This document shows positions 1-10,975 of a stretch of DNA of 64,000 nucleotides, piece by piece (position 1 is the stretch's first letter; every line of letters begins with the position of its first letter). Source of the DNA: Oncomelania hupensis (taxonomy: Eukaryota > Mollusca > Gastropoda > Littorinimorpha > Pomatiopsidae); contig CM072512.1 in NCBI GenBank assembly GCA_036898135.1, positions 6,859,984-6,923,983 on the forward strand, in the 5' to 3' direction. The notes beneath the pieces were generated by a model, which was not told the DNA's origin, searched no databases, and worked only from the letters and a program-made list of their open reading frames with translations. The position numbers and the translations under genes are program-made.

Positions 1-889
1 CAAGCATCCCCAAACACGAACGAACGAAAAACGATGCTTAACGTCCTATTGCATGAGCGTTAAGGACAATAAAATTGGGCTAAAAAGCCCTCATCATACA
101 TATTTACCAGACCATTTGGTCTGGCTCCCCCCAAACACGCAACCAAACAACGGGCTTATCAACACGCGCACCTTCCACAGTGAGATAATGATGATATTGG
201 GATGATGAAACAAAGTACTTCTTGAAAAGGTCAGTTTACAGAGATTATTTAAAAGAAGAGATCGTTGTTACGTGTCTGAGTTGTGAAGGGAGAAAGTTCC
301 ACTGGGTGGCAGCACTGAATGAAAAGGATCTTTTACCTCACGTCATCGTGCCAACACGTGCAATTCTGAAGAGCTTGCTGTCAGAAGAAGAAATTCTGCT
401 TCTGTTTGCTCTTGAAAAAAAAAAGGGATAAACGATTATTAGGTCTACAGTCAGATTTGCATTTTTGCTAATTCAAGCCTAAACATGGTCGGTCATTCCT
501 CACCCATCCTGAACGCAAAGAGATAAAAATCTAATAAATTGGGATGGAAGAGGGCATGGAGGTTGATATAAGATCAGGTCATCAGAGAGTAAACGATCTA
601 TGTCTGTCATAGCAAGCTGGTCAGATACGCTAACTGGGTATTAAAACTACGCTAAGCTTTTCAAAATCCAATTTAATATAGTATTTATTAAATATGATGT
701 CTTTCAACACATAAAAAAAAGTGTGCAAGGGACAGAACCATAATAGTCTGAAGATTTACGCAATCTTGTTCAAAACATGACAACTCCAGCCAACAGAATT
801 AATGGTGTATGCCTTAATGGCATTGGAGGTTTGAGGGGGGTCGGGAGAGGAGGAAAACGTGTGTGTGCGTGTGTTTGTCGTTGTTGTTG

Positions 890-928
<39 letters not shown>

Positions 929-1240
929 CTCCGAGGAGGGTGGGGGAAGGTTCCGTGCCCCTTCCCCACCTCCTCCACTGCCCATAATCCGCCCCTGCAT
1001 GTTGACGTCAAACAGTTCTCTAACAAACAGCATGTAGTTTGGACAACATCAAGTTCATCTCCTTGCCACACTAATTCCGCCACGAATGGCAGCGCTTTGA
1101 GCGTGCTGACCTGGATATTTGCACTACTTAAATCTTAATTCATACAGTATTCGTTAAGCACACAAATAATAATTTGATTGATGTGACTACAATTACTTTC
1201 ATCTTACGTTCTGGAATTTCTGTTCGTGTGTCCTTGTTAG
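1..1240. other. Left-edge region, no firm gene
   Basis: This is mostly AT-rich intron-like DNA, probably an intron of the gene whose next exon begins at 1241. A frame at 195-431 (+) stays open for about 78 codons and contains C-L-S-C followed by a hydrophobic, acidic C-terminal end; I do not recognise it and it may be a TE or exon fragment. A poly-T run lies at about 892-922, flanked by G-rich and C-rich blocks. Nothing else can be supported. Confidence 0.4.
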
Positions 1241-4200
1241 ATTGAATACGCCAAAGACATGTTCAAAGCCATGCGTCGGACAGCCAAGGTAACATTCGAC
1301 GACTTTGCACAGCTATTGGAGAAACGGCGTCTCCGGGTGGAGCGCGACATCCAGAAGCAGGAAGATGTCACGATGACGTCACTAAAAGATCTGGAGGCGT
1401 CACGGGCCGCCCTGGCCTCCAACGCGGCCACTGTGGAGGGGGTGGTGGGGAGTTCATCGGGCAGCGCCGTCCTGGGCATGGTGGGCAGACTGGGGACCAA
1501 GCTGGACGCTGTGGACAAGCAGCATGGCGGTCACAGACACGTGGACACAGTCCAGTTGATCATCGATGATAATCAACTGCAGAGATTAAAGGTCGACCTG
1601 TCTGCTCTAGGTACACCCCCCAACCACATACACACACAACCGCACGCACGCACATGCGCGCACTCGTATGTACGCGCACGTACAAACACACAGGTGTTCA
1701 TATTCAAACACTGAGGCATTCCAGCACACTCACACAAGCACAGGGAGTTGTCGACAGAGTGGTACGTTTACAGGCTCTCTGTGTTTGTCTTTTCAACTCA
1801 CACGTAGTTTCTCCGCGTGTTTAGTCAGTATCTTTTTAACCACTAAAGCAACGTAAATTAAACACAAAGAACAGAAAATAAACGAGGCTAATCTGATTTA
1901 TAGAAATTGGAATTAATTTAAACTAAATGTATAGAAACGACACGACATTATACTAAACTGAGCTAAACTAACCTCAGCTAAGCTAAACCTTCAACTAAAA
2001 TTCTCTGTTTCTTTTTTTTTCAGGGAAGATAATTAACAACCCAAAGACAGCTGCTTCATCCTCACAGTCTGTTGTCACGTCAAATACCACTGCTGTATTC
2101 TCAAAGTCTGTTGTCACGCCAAAGACAGCTGCTGAATCCTCACTGTCTGATGCCACGCCAAAGGTAGCTGCTGCATCCTCATTTTCTGATGTCACGCCAC
2201 AAGCACCAAGGAGAAACATACGATCCTCACAGTCTGTTGTGGAGAGAGACAAATCAAGAAGAGAAGACCTGGCACATGTCATCAAGGAAGGTGACAGAGT
2301 GAAGAGGGGACTAGGATGGGATTTGGAATTATATGGCAATCAGGTATGTTGGCAATGTAGAAGGTAATGGAGCATATAATATATTGAGTTAGTTTTGCTA
2401 ACATTGTGTAACTATCAAACAACAAAACTGAAGCAAGTCTGCTGAATTCAAGGTCGTGTTTATTCAAAGGGTCCTTATTGCTCTTTACTTTACTTGATAA
2501 AATACAACAGTCACTGGTTATATTTCATTTATTCTATGCACCCCGTTGCGCTTTACTCTTCATGGAAACAATACATCTGACTATGGGTGCCTCAGTCGCT
2601 TGAACGTATCTGATGTTAACTATGGTGTTTTTGATGCCACAAAAGAGCTCATTACATCTTTCATCCTTTCACGACTGGGCAACTGCAACTCACTTCCTTC
2701 AACGCGTACATAATTCTGGAGCTCGCCTAATCTGGAAAAAGAAAAGGTCTAACAGATATGGGTTGGTAGAGACCATGCAGAACAGACCATTGCTGTGGAA
2801 GATGGTTCATTAAGGAAGACAAGAAGAGAGAAGTTTTTAGGTTCTGTTTGAAGGAGGAGATTGAGGTTTTGCTGCGGAGAGAAAGTGGGAGTTGATTCCA
2901 AGCAGACTGTCCAAAGTCAGAGAAAGAGCGAGAACCGGAAGAAACAAGTTTGGCTCGAGGGATTCGAAGAGTCAGAGGATCAGAAGCTGAGCGGAGGTTG
3001 CGTGATGGTGTGTACAGATGGAGGCTGCCTGAAAGGTATTAAGGAACAGATCCATGTTGCATCTGAAGCAGAGAAAGTTAACTTTGTATAGTATTCTGAG
3101 TGAGACAGGCAGCCATTGAAGGGAGTAGAACAGTGGGGTGATGTGACCATCTTCCACAGGAATGGTCTGTTCCGCATGGTCTCTACCAACCCACGTCTGT
3201 TAGCCTGTAAATATTTATGTGTGAATGCGCGTGAATAGCGCTTTGAACCAATTTTTAAATAGCAAAAAGCGCTATAAAAATATCCTTATTCTTGTATTAT
3301 TGTTATTGTTAACCCCGTTGGGGTGCCGAGGTTTTCTGTATAAATAGTATCCCCACTTTGTGGAAATTTAATGCTTTAAATGACCACTGTTTCTGTCATT
3401 CTTATTTGTTCTCTTTCCTAATCTGGAGAATGCACAATATATAAATAGTGACATAACTCCAACAAAGCGGCTTAAATTTAGCAATCTGCTCTAAAATTCA
3501 GTATTCATCAGCTGGGTAAATTTAAAGACAATTGAGTGAGTTCAAAAGTATTTTCTAAAAAAAAGTGTTTTCCAAAAATGTTTTCTATCAGCAAGGAATT
3601 GTTACATGTAAATAAATAATGAAACTCGTCACCAATTTCATCTAAGTCACACATAGTACACAACCGTTCTTCTCTAGGTTCATTATTGTATCTTTGAAAC
3701 TTTGGAATTTTGTCCTCTAATTTCATACATCATCATCAAACAATATTAAATAAGGCTACAAGCCCAGGGGGGGCCGTGAACCCCAAAAATGGGTGGGGTA
3801 GGGTGGGGTGATGGGGATACAACAAACATGCAGAAGTCTGGGGATATTGGACGCTTTCTGCCAAATGGTCACTATAGGGTTTTCTATGGTATTATTATTT
3901 AGCAATGTAGGCATTTTATATGTAGGTATTTTGTTAATATTTTATAATGATGTTTATATTCTATTTTGTTTGTGTAAACGGGGGTCGATAAATTGGAGTA
4001 AAGCCTCAGCGTCCCGAAAATGGGATGTCTTTATTGTAAAGTGACCGGGTGGTGGAGTGCCTTCAGTGTTACTATTAGGGTTGTTTCAGCAGATCGTTTA
4101 TAGGGATCAAGGGTGTTACACTCATTCGATGTTGGTGTTTTTCTATCAGTAGTTGATTCAGTCCCAATGCTTGAATTCTCCTGATAGATGTAAACTCGGA

Positions 4201-5891
4201 TTCGTTTATCCACGCAACCCGTTCAATCAGCATACAAGTCACAGAGTCGACGTATGAAGTTTTCCACTTTTATTCAGCACACATCAACAACTGCATACAA
4301 TCACCTTTTCACTCTCAACTTTTTACTTTCCGACTCAAAATCAACAATCTCAACCCCCACACAGAGCATCCATTTTATAGCTTTTCTCTCGATCGAGATA
4401 ACGTCAGAATGTTCCCGATGACGCTTTACCACCAATCAAATTAATGTTCGTCATCACTGACTTACGTCATACATCTTTCTAAACATTCCAGGAACGTTCT
4501 CAAACTTCGACATTTATCGGGAAGTTTCTATCGACAGTAAACACGCAAATCTAGAGAATTCTCCAATAATATATCGACTAACGAAAATTATCAACGTTAT
4601 ACAAAGCCTCTCCTAACAACAACGCAAACTCAAACCAAAGGTAAATACACTCTATTATTGAATACTTTGCAAAGCAAAACGATTAGATCTACCGTGCGCG
4701 TTTCAGACATACTATCCTTCGCGTTTCAACGTAACAAAGGGTGTGCCCTCTTTCAACCAAGTTGAGGTCCTGATTAGGCTCTTTGCAGTCAGCTGGACCC
4801 TATAAACAATGACTAACTATTATTATTGTTAAGCCAATTGAATTACTTCCCTTGAGCGACACCATGATGGCGATCATAGGTCTTTTTCTGCTTTGCTTTA
4901 GCAGCGTTGTCACGGGATCGAAGAACTTCAGGATCAACAACACGTGACTTCAGATTCTGAAGCAACGTCGGAAGCTTTGTTCTCAACTTGCGGCCTAGGG
5001 CGATTTCTGCTGGGCTCGCTCCTAATGCTGGAATGGGGGTTGAGCGATAGATGAGTAGTGCTCTTCCCCCATGGGCGTGCGGGGGTTTCAGTATAAATGG
5101 TATCCCCACTTTCTGGAAATTTAGTACTTTAAATTCCCACTGTCGCTGCCTTTCTCCTTTGTTCTTTCTCATTCCTACTCTGCTCTATCAATCTACTACA
5201 CTATCTTCTTCTTTGCTAGCCCAGTCACCTACCTTTTTTCTTGAAAACTCTTCAGGGACAAAAACTCCTCATTTGTGTGTGAGGTCTGTTGGATCAGCTT
5301 GGGAATATTGGACGCTTTCTGCCAGGTGGTCAGTGGGGCTTCCTATGATGTTATTATTTGGCAATGTAGGCATTTTATATGTATGTGTTTTATTGATATT
5401 TTATAATGATGTTTATATTTTATTTTGTTTTTGTAAACGGGGGTTCGATAAATTAGAGTATAACCTCAGCGTTCCTTGCGTGGGATGTCTTTATTTGGAA
5501 AGTGACAGGCTGGTGGATTGCCTTCAGTGTTACCACTAGGGTTGTTTCGGCAGATCTTTTATGCGGATGAGGGGCGAGTCCTCTTTCAGCGAAGTTGTGG
5601 TCTTGGTTTTGAGGTCCTGATTCGGCTCTTTGCAGTTCGCTGGACCCTGTAGGCAATGAATAACTAACTAAGTTGTGCTCTGAACGCGTCTTCTTGTTTC
5701 ATTGTCACATCCCCTGTCTCAACAGTGTGTACACATGTATGCTCTTATTACATGAGAAACAACCACCCCATAAACTAACACATAAAACACCAGAGGAAAC
5801 AATGACAACGTTTTTATTCACTCAAAAACTAACTAACTTATATTTTTATCCACGATCACTCTTAACTATGATGAAAACAAAACGGGTAAAC

Positions 5892-5988
<97 letters not shown>

Positions 5989-8900
5989 TAGAAGGACGAT
6001 TTTCTGTGGTCTTTCTTCCTACAGGCTATACAGTTTCACAAGTGGCTGTGGAATTATTTAATTAATAATTTGTACAAGATATTAACTATACACAATGCTT
6101 AATAATAATGTAAACAATAATGATAATATTTTTCAGTGGTATAAATTATGCAAGAGAAAAATGCCATTCCTCCATAACTAACTATACATGGGGCTTGGTA
6201 CACCTGGCAACTGACACATTCTTTTACAGTTCATTTTTGAGCAAATATATAAGGGAATAAGAAATGGACTTTTCCGTTACAGACTTTCTGAATTACAGCC
6301 CTGCTGGATGGCAGTCAGCGACCGGCGTGGTTCCCTCTGATGCTCGAGTCAGTTGAGACGCCAGGTTGTACAGGGGCCTCCCGTGTTGTACGGCCAAGGC
6401 CCACGCCACGGCACGCACAGCATTGATGGTACAGTGCTGGTGGAGATGGCAGTACCATACATAATAAATTATAAAATTATTAATTTAACCAACTAAAAAA
6501 GGCAAAATACCCACATACTCTTCTGCGTCTTGCTGCACGTTACTACCCTCCTCCGTTCTAGTCATTATCAAGCTCATTCTCAAATGACATCCCTTTGTTA
6601 TAGTTAAAATGAACGAACTTTCCCAAATTATGTCCCTTTATTATCCTATCCTATCCCGTAACTTGAAAGTCGTTGGGGCACCACAGATGATCGTTTAAAC
6701 AGCGTACTCCATCTTTCTCTGTCCTCAGCAATCCTAGCTTCGCTCATGCAGTGTCAAGCCAGTCCATTCTCGAATGTTGTTCTCCCACCTCTTTTTGTGT
6801 CTTCCTCTTCTTCTGCCTCCTTGCACCGTGCCTTGCAGGATGGCCTTAGTAAAGCCTGATGCTCTGGTGATGTGGCCATACCATCGGAGTTTCCATTTCT
6901 TCACCACTGTGAGCATGTCATCATGTTGTCCAATGGCTTGTGTGATGGTCTGACTTCGTCGTTGGTGATGTGCTGGGTATAGGAAATGCCCAGAAGTCTT
7001 CTGTAGCACCTCATCTCCATGCTTTGTATTCTTCGTTGCAGATCTGCTGTGAAGGTCCATGTTCCGCAAGCGTATAGGAAGAGGAAGATGAAGATGACAA
7101 GGGAGCGCAGCAGCCTTACCTAATTGGAATGTAGACTGAGGGTCCTGTCTTTCCAAATGGGCTTCAACCTTGTTAGGGCAGCAGTATTTGTGAGATCCTG
7201 GAGAGGACTTCGTGTCGGGACCCATTGTCTGATAAAATGGCTCCTAAACATTTGAAGCTATAGGCTGAGTTGAGGGATTGGCCTTGGACTTTGATGTCAG
7301 TGTTGATGCCTTTGGTGTTGTTGGTCATCATTTTGGTCTTCTCTGCTCCTATTTCCATTCCATAGGTTCTGGAGGTGGTGTCAAGTCTCTGTACCAGCTG
7401 TTCAAGTTCTTGTTCATCTCCAGCCAATCACTCAATGTCATCCGCAAAATGGAGGTTGGAGATTGCCCTACCCGCTATGCTGACTGTGCCTTCGTGATCT
7501 GCAAGGGCATCTGACATGATGTGCTCTAGGAAGATGTTGAAGAGTGTTGGAGAGAGTAGGCATCCTTGACGCACACCAATTGTTGTTCTGAACCAGTTTC
7601 CGATAGCGCTGTTGTGGAGGACTGCACTGGTGGCCTTGTCAAACAGGCTTTTGATGACTTCAATAATTTTAGGGCTGAAGTCGTACACTCTCATGGTTGC
7701 TTACAGAGCTGCATGCCAGACTCGGTCAAACGCTTTCTTGAAGTCTACAAACATATGATATAAATATTGTTGGTGCTGTAGGAATATCTCGCAGATTATT
7801 CTGAGGTTGAAAATCTGCTCAGTGGCACTTCGCTTTGCCCTGAATCCTGCTTATTCTTCAGCTATGATTTGTTCAGCTTGGGGTTTGAACTTATTGAGTA
7901 TTATTTTAATCTCCAAACCAGAAGACTCGTTACAAACACAGTATACATTGTCAAAGGAAAGTGATCTCAGCACAGCTGCCAATGTCAGCCACCAGTTCTG
8001 AAACAGAAACCTCAGACGAACTGTTACTCTCGATGGATCATTTCAACACTATTCCCGTCACATCATCTGACATTAAAAGAGAGACTGATAATGATCCAGT
8101 ATTATCTGGTGTAAAAAGGTACACCCTATCAGGATGGCCTTCAGAACTTCCCAAGGCATATCAAACTGAGCTGAAGTTGTATAAGGCTCACGAGATGGAG
8201 TTCAGTGTGGAGAATGGGTGTGTTCTGTTCAGAACCAGGGTCGTTGTACCCCAAACCTGCAAGAAGGCTATGTTGAAAGATCTTCGTTCCTCTCATCCGG
8301 TGTAAACAAAATGAAATGCTTTTTCCTACATTTGGTAGCCTGGTATGGATCATGACATTTAAGTAACAGTACGTGAATGTAAAGCCTGCATGCAAAATAC
8401 GTCATACGCAGGAGATAGCTCCACTGCATCTTTGGGAATGGCCAGACAAGCCTTGGTCTCGACTTTATCTTGACTTTGCTGGGTCACATGTTTCTTGTGG
8501 TGATGGACTCACACTCAACGTGGACTGAAGTCCGACTGATGACAAACATCACCGTGATAAAACTTCTTGCTGTCTTAGAGAGCTCTTCGCAACACATGGC
8601 TTGCCAGACACCATTGTATCAGACAATGGTCCCACCTTCATTTGAGGTGACTTTAAAAGGTTCGTGCAGGAGAACGCCCATTCGTCATTTGCTGTGGTTT
8701 CTCCATGTCACCAAGCATCGAATTGTCTTGCTGGAAGATCCGTACAAACATTTAAAGAGTCAATGAAGAAAATATCACATAGCTGCCTATTCATCAGAAA
8801 CTGGTATTGTTTCACCTGAGTCAACACACTACGCCTCATACAACTACAGGTATTCCACCTTCGAAACTGTTGATGAAGCGTTGTCTCAAGACACGTCTTG

Positions 8901-10016
8901 ATTGGGTACGACCCAATCTGACCAGCAAGGTAGCTGAAGCACAAGCGAAACAGAAGCTTTATCATGACCGTGGTACAAGAGACATACACTTTGAAATTGG
9001 GGACAGAGTGTATGTTCACAATTTTGGATCTGGTCAGACTTGGCTCCAGGGGACAGATATAGAAGTCACTGGTCCTTTGTCCTACAGAGTCAAGCTGAAG
9101 AGGGCCGAGTTGTTCTTCGCCATCTTGACCAAATTCGCAGATGCTGGGTAGCAGAAAGGCAAGAACAAACCCCTCCCTTTGCCATGACTCCTGATTTGTC
9201 TCTTCCATTTGAGGATCCCTCAGCTGTTACGCCCAACACCTTTGCTCTTGATAATCCTGCACCCTACCAGTCCGATGTCGCTCCCGCCCCAGAGTCAGCT
9301 GTACCTGATGTCTCGGGTGGCGCGTGTACAGCCACACCTGAGTGTTCCAGATCTCCAAGTGTTCTACCAAGCAGAAGTCTCCCACTACGAGCGGGCTCGT
9401 CTAATGATGTTCCAGAGGGAAGTTCCAGTCTGAGCCTTGGAGAGTCCGCCCCACAGTTGACTGGGTTCAACCGACCTGCTTCTGTCCCGCTCCCCCCACC
9501 CCCCTTCACACACCCACTCAAAAAACAAACAAACAAAACCAAGACGTAAACCCCAGGACAGACTGAACTTGTAAAGCTTTTTATGTATGCTCGAATTCGA
9601 AATTTTATCATTTATACCAGCAGACTGGACATCTGCTTTTCGTATTAGGTTTGTAGTTGAAATCTTTCCTGATGGACGTTACTGAATTTAATTCCCCCCG
9701 GCCCCCCCCCCCCCCCCCCCCCCCCCCCTCTCTTCTCCCGCCGTCCCTCTCGCCCCCCCCCCCCCTCCCCCACCTTTAGGGATCTCGGAGACAGTAGTTT
9801 TAGTCTTGCATTGCAAGAATTGAATTGCTGCTTATTAGTTTTAGTGGTCTCTGTGTTAACTTACGTTAAAACTTAAAGGAGTGTTAAGACAATTGAATTA
9901 CCTCCCTCGTAACTCTTGTGCGAGGAGGGGCACTTGACAGGAAGTCCGAACGTATACTAATAAAGAAGCAAAACGTTAGCTCTGTGTCCTGGCTCAGTTA
10001 TTATTATTATTATTAT

Positions 10017-10057
<41 letters not shown>

Positions 10058-10898
10058 TTGACACATGTGGTATTTTGTGGATTGATGTTCTATGTTGTAA
10101 TTTCACTAATGTTGTAGTTTCGTGTTGTATATTGTAGTTTGACGCGTTGTAATTTCACATGTTAATATACGTTGTAACTTGGCACATGTTGTATAGTGTA
10201 GTATGACATATATTTTGTATGTCGTAGTTTGGCACATGCTATAGTTTGACACATGCTGTAGTTTAACTGATGTTGTAATTTGACACATGTTGTATGTTCT
10301 AATATGACAGATGTTGTATGTTGTAATTTGACAGATGTATGTTGTAGCATGACAGATGTTTGACACATGTTGTATGTTGTATTTTGACACATGTTATATG
10401 TTGTAGTTTGACTGATGTTGTAGTTTTAAACGTGTTGTATGTTGTATTTGACGCATGCTGTGGTTTGTAAATGGTTGTTTGTTATAGTTCGATGTTGTTT
10501 GTTATAATTTGACGTTGTTTGTTATAATTTGACGTTGTCTGTTATAATTTGATGTTGTGTTTGTTATAATTTGATGTTGCTTGTTATAATTTCATGTTGT
10601 TTGTTATAATTTAATGTTTTATGTTGTAGTGTAACAGATGATGTATGTTGTAGCTTTTAAAGATGTTGTATGTTGAAGTGTGACAAATGTTGTATGTTGT
10701 AGTTCTTAAAGATGTTGTATGTTGTAATTGTTAAAGAGGATGTTTTATTTCATTTTGCAGGATGGCGGAGGACTAGGCACAGTCATAAAGTTGGATCATT
10801 ATCCTGCTGGGTTATTTGTTGTCGTCCGCTGGGATAATGGACAAACATACGGCTATTGTATGGGATATGGGGGTCATTATGATCTGGACCTTGCGTGA
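1241..10898 (+). CDS. TRIM-like coiled-coil protein with C-terminal MIB/HERC2 domain (3' end of gene)
   Basis: Three exons join in phase: 1241-1610 (acceptor ttgttag, donor gtacac), 2024-2343 (acceptor ttttcag, donor gtatgt) and 10761-10898 (acceptor ttttgcag, stop TGA at 10896-10898). Exon 1 encodes a charged helical segment (F-K-A-M-R-R-T-A-K onwards, then V-L-G-M-V-G-R-L) like the post-B-box coiled coil of TRIM-type proteins. Exon 2 encodes four 13-residue repeats and then G-D-R-V-K-R-G-x-x-W. Exon 3 supplies G-G-G-L-G-T-V-I, V-V-V-R-W-D-N-G and G-G-H-Y-D-L-D-L-A-stop. Exons 2 and 3 together make one MIB/HERC2 fold, a substrate- or ubiquitin-pathway-associated domain of Mind bomb and HERC2 E3 ligases. 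The RING/B-box part, if any, lies left of the window. The 8.4-kb last intron is full of TE relics. The MIB/HERC2 call is firm; the TRIM-like call is inference. Confidence 0.82.
2041..2196 (+). repeat. 39-bp coding tandem repeat (13 aa x 4)
   Basis: Exon 2 of the MIB/HERC2 gene contains four consecutive 13-codon units. Each begins P-K-T/V-A-A or a variant and ends S-V-V-T, S-D-A-T or S-D-V-T. The units differ by several substitutions but keep length and frame, so they expanded as coding sequence. They form a Ser/Thr/Ala-rich, probably disordered linker between the coiled coil and the C-terminal domain. Confidence 0.8.
2600..3312 (+). mobile_element. CR1/L2-type LINE relic with internal inversion
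   Basis: The plus strand at about 2640-2760 reads like the C-terminal part of a CR1/L2 reverse transcriptase (L-S-R-L-G-N-C-N-S-L, then S-G-A-R-L-I). The next section of the same protein (H-I-T-P-L-F-Y-S-L-Q-W-L-P, then A-W-N-Q-L-P-L-S-L-R) lies on the minus strand, 3157 down to about 2815. The 3' untranslated part (agcgctataaaaatat and a TTATT-rich tail) is again on plus at 3205-3312. An almost perfect 60-bp inverted repeat (2745-2807 against 3143-3203) bounds the inverted block. The copy is degenerate. Confidence 0.6.
3440..3760 (-). pseudogene. LINE C-terminal fragment
   Basis: The minus strand encodes R-L-C-T-M-C-D-L-D-E-I-G-D-E-F-H-Y-L-F-T-C, a cysteine/histidine cluster typical of the extreme C-terminus of LINE proteins with an endonuclease-RT in molluscan genomes. 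No RT domain is attached. It sits inside the copy A interspersed repeat. Confidence 0.5.
4114..4736 (-). mobile_element. Solo LTR of the 49928-56531 gypsy family
   Basis: Read on the minus strand this 623-bp block starts TGTTACGTTGAAA and ends TGTAACA, matching along its length the LTRs of the element at 49928-56531, with many substitutions. It is flanked by a perfect 5-bp duplication AAGGG (4109-4113 and 4737-4741). No internal element sequence is present, so it is a solo LTR formed by LTR-LTR recombination. It keeps the TGACGTAAGTCA motif. Confidence 0.9.
4843..5062 (-). pseudogene. Gypsy integrase C-terminal fragment
   Basis: The minus strand encodes Y-R-S-T-P-I-P-A-L-G-A-S-P-A-E-I-A-L-G-R and then K-Q-K-K-T-Y-D-R-H-H, the conserved segment after the catalytic Glu in Ty3/gypsy integrases. 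It ends in a TAA next to sequence resembling the LTR edge seen at 9887 (ttaattgaatta context). Only about 70 residues survive. It belongs to the ordinary (RT-IN) gypsy group. Confidence 0.65.
5063..5672 (+). repeat. ~530-bp interspersed repeat, copy B
   Basis: This copy runs from gggggtttcagtataaatgg to gctggaccctgtaggcaatg and is the most complete uninterrupted one. Its long frame (I-L-Y-V-C-V-L-L-I-F-Y-N-D-V-Y-I) is not conserved as a frame between copies, so it is probably not coding. Confidence 0.7.
5892..5987 (+). repeat. (AAT)n microsatellite
   Basis: About 32 perfect AAT units, in the last intron of the MIB/HERC2 gene. Confidence 0.95.
6293..6436 (-). CDS. Probable terminal coding exon of an unrecognised gene
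   Basis: On the minus strand an acceptor (catctccaccag) is followed by exactly 48 codons ending TAA (6295-6293). They read H-C-T-I-N-A-V-R-A-V-A-W-A-L-A-V-Q-H-G-R and end P-V-A-D-C-H-P-A-G-L. The block is GC-rich in AT-rich surroundings and has a coding-like composition. I do not recognise the product and see no partner exon, so it could be a host exon, a retrocopy piece or a TE fragment. It lies inside the last intron of the MIB/HERC2 gene on the opposite strand. Confidence 0.35.
   Translation of the reverse strand, partial: HCTINAVRAVAWALAVQHGRPLYNLASQLTRASEGTTPVADCHPAGL
6638..7915 (-). pseudogene. LINE reverse transcriptase relic, family R1, copy i
   Basis: The minus strand encodes an RT from A-E-Q-I-I-A-E-E (an in-frame TAA follows where copy ii reads Gln), through D-F-K-K-A-F-D-R-V-W, G-V-R-Q-G-C-L-L-S-P and the catalytic F-A-D-D, to G-R-R-R-G-R-H-K-K-R-W-E-N-N and a 3' end of TAGGATAGGATAA-type repeats. 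Two or more frameshifts are present. Homologous copies are at 43199-44440 (+) and 56914-57757 (-). The clade is not certain; the C-terminal R-W-x-N-x-I-R-E-W segment is seen in RTE-like and related LINEs. Confidence 0.7.
7930..9560 (+). pseudogene. Gypsy pol relic (RNase H end, integrase, C-terminal region)
   Basis: The plus strand holds a decayed pol. At 7970-8305 is the linker and integrase N-terminal region (P-V-T-S-S-D-I-K-R-E-T-D-N-D-P-V-L-S-G-V). At about 8450-8770 is the integrase core with stops and frameshifts (L-D-F-A-G-S-H, then T-I-V-S-D-N-G-P-T). At 8807-9150 is the tail (H-T-T-T-G-I-P-P-S-K-L-L-M-K-R, then H-F-E-I-G-D-R-V-Y-V-H-N-F). It ends in a proline-rich stretch. This is the usual RT-then-integrase gypsy arrangement. 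It is joined directly to LINE copy i at about 7920. Confidence 0.75.
9687..9775 (+). repeat. Poly-C tract
   Basis: Runs of C, interrupted by short T-rich breaks, follow the gypsy relic. Length in the assembly may be unreliable. Confidence 0.8.
9887..9998 (+). mobile_element. Probable 3' LTR start of the gypsy relic
   Basis: A purine run (aacttaaaggag) is followed by TGTTAAGACAATTG, the layout of a polypurine tract and LTR start. The LTR seems cut short at the TTA/TAG microsatellite. A similar LTR edge is seen at 4828. Confidence 0.35.
9998..10056 (+). repeat. (TTA)n-(TAG)n microsatellite
   Basis: About six TTA units run into about thirteen TAG units. Confidence 0.9.
10060..10745 (+). repeat. 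Degenerate TGTTGTA-based minisatellite
   Basis: Irregular units of about 20-30 bp share gttgtagtttgacacatg and, further right, tttgttataatttgacgttg. The array ends about 15 bp before the acceptor of the last exon of the MIB/HERC2 gene, so it makes up the whole end of that intron. Confidence 0.8.
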
Positions 10899-10940
10899 AA
10901 CGTCCGTACGTGGTCAGTAAACCACGTTCATCACGCACAT

Positions 10941-10941
<1 letters not shown>

Positions 10942-10973
<32 letters not shown>
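10942..10973 (+). repeat. (AG)n microsatellite
   Basis: Perfect AG repeats just after the MIB/HERC2 stop codon, at the end of the LINE relic. Confidence 0.9.

Positions 10974-10975
<2 letters not shown>

Larger units (their letters stand above)
3313..4800 (+). repeat. ~530-bp interspersed repeat, copy A (interrupted twice)
   Basis: The copy starts with ccccgttggggtgccg and stays similar to the other copies (5063-5670, 14535-15075, 37645-38150) through the statement tatccccactttctgg and the interval ending ctggaccct. It is split by a LINE fragment (about 3441-3760) and by a solo LTR (4114-4736). Deleting the LTR and one TSD restores continuity across atcaaggg / tgtgccctctttc. The family has no clear coding capacity and I cannot classify it. 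Confidence 0.65.

Noticed and set aside
5051..5539. 162-codon frame in the ~530-bp repeat
   Set aside because: The frame is not kept in the other copies and shows no known domain.
10783..10898. Minus-strand frame running from the LINE into the MIB/HERC2 last exon
   Set aside because: The part over 10783-10898 is only the antisense of the host exon; the LINE-like protein ends near 10990.
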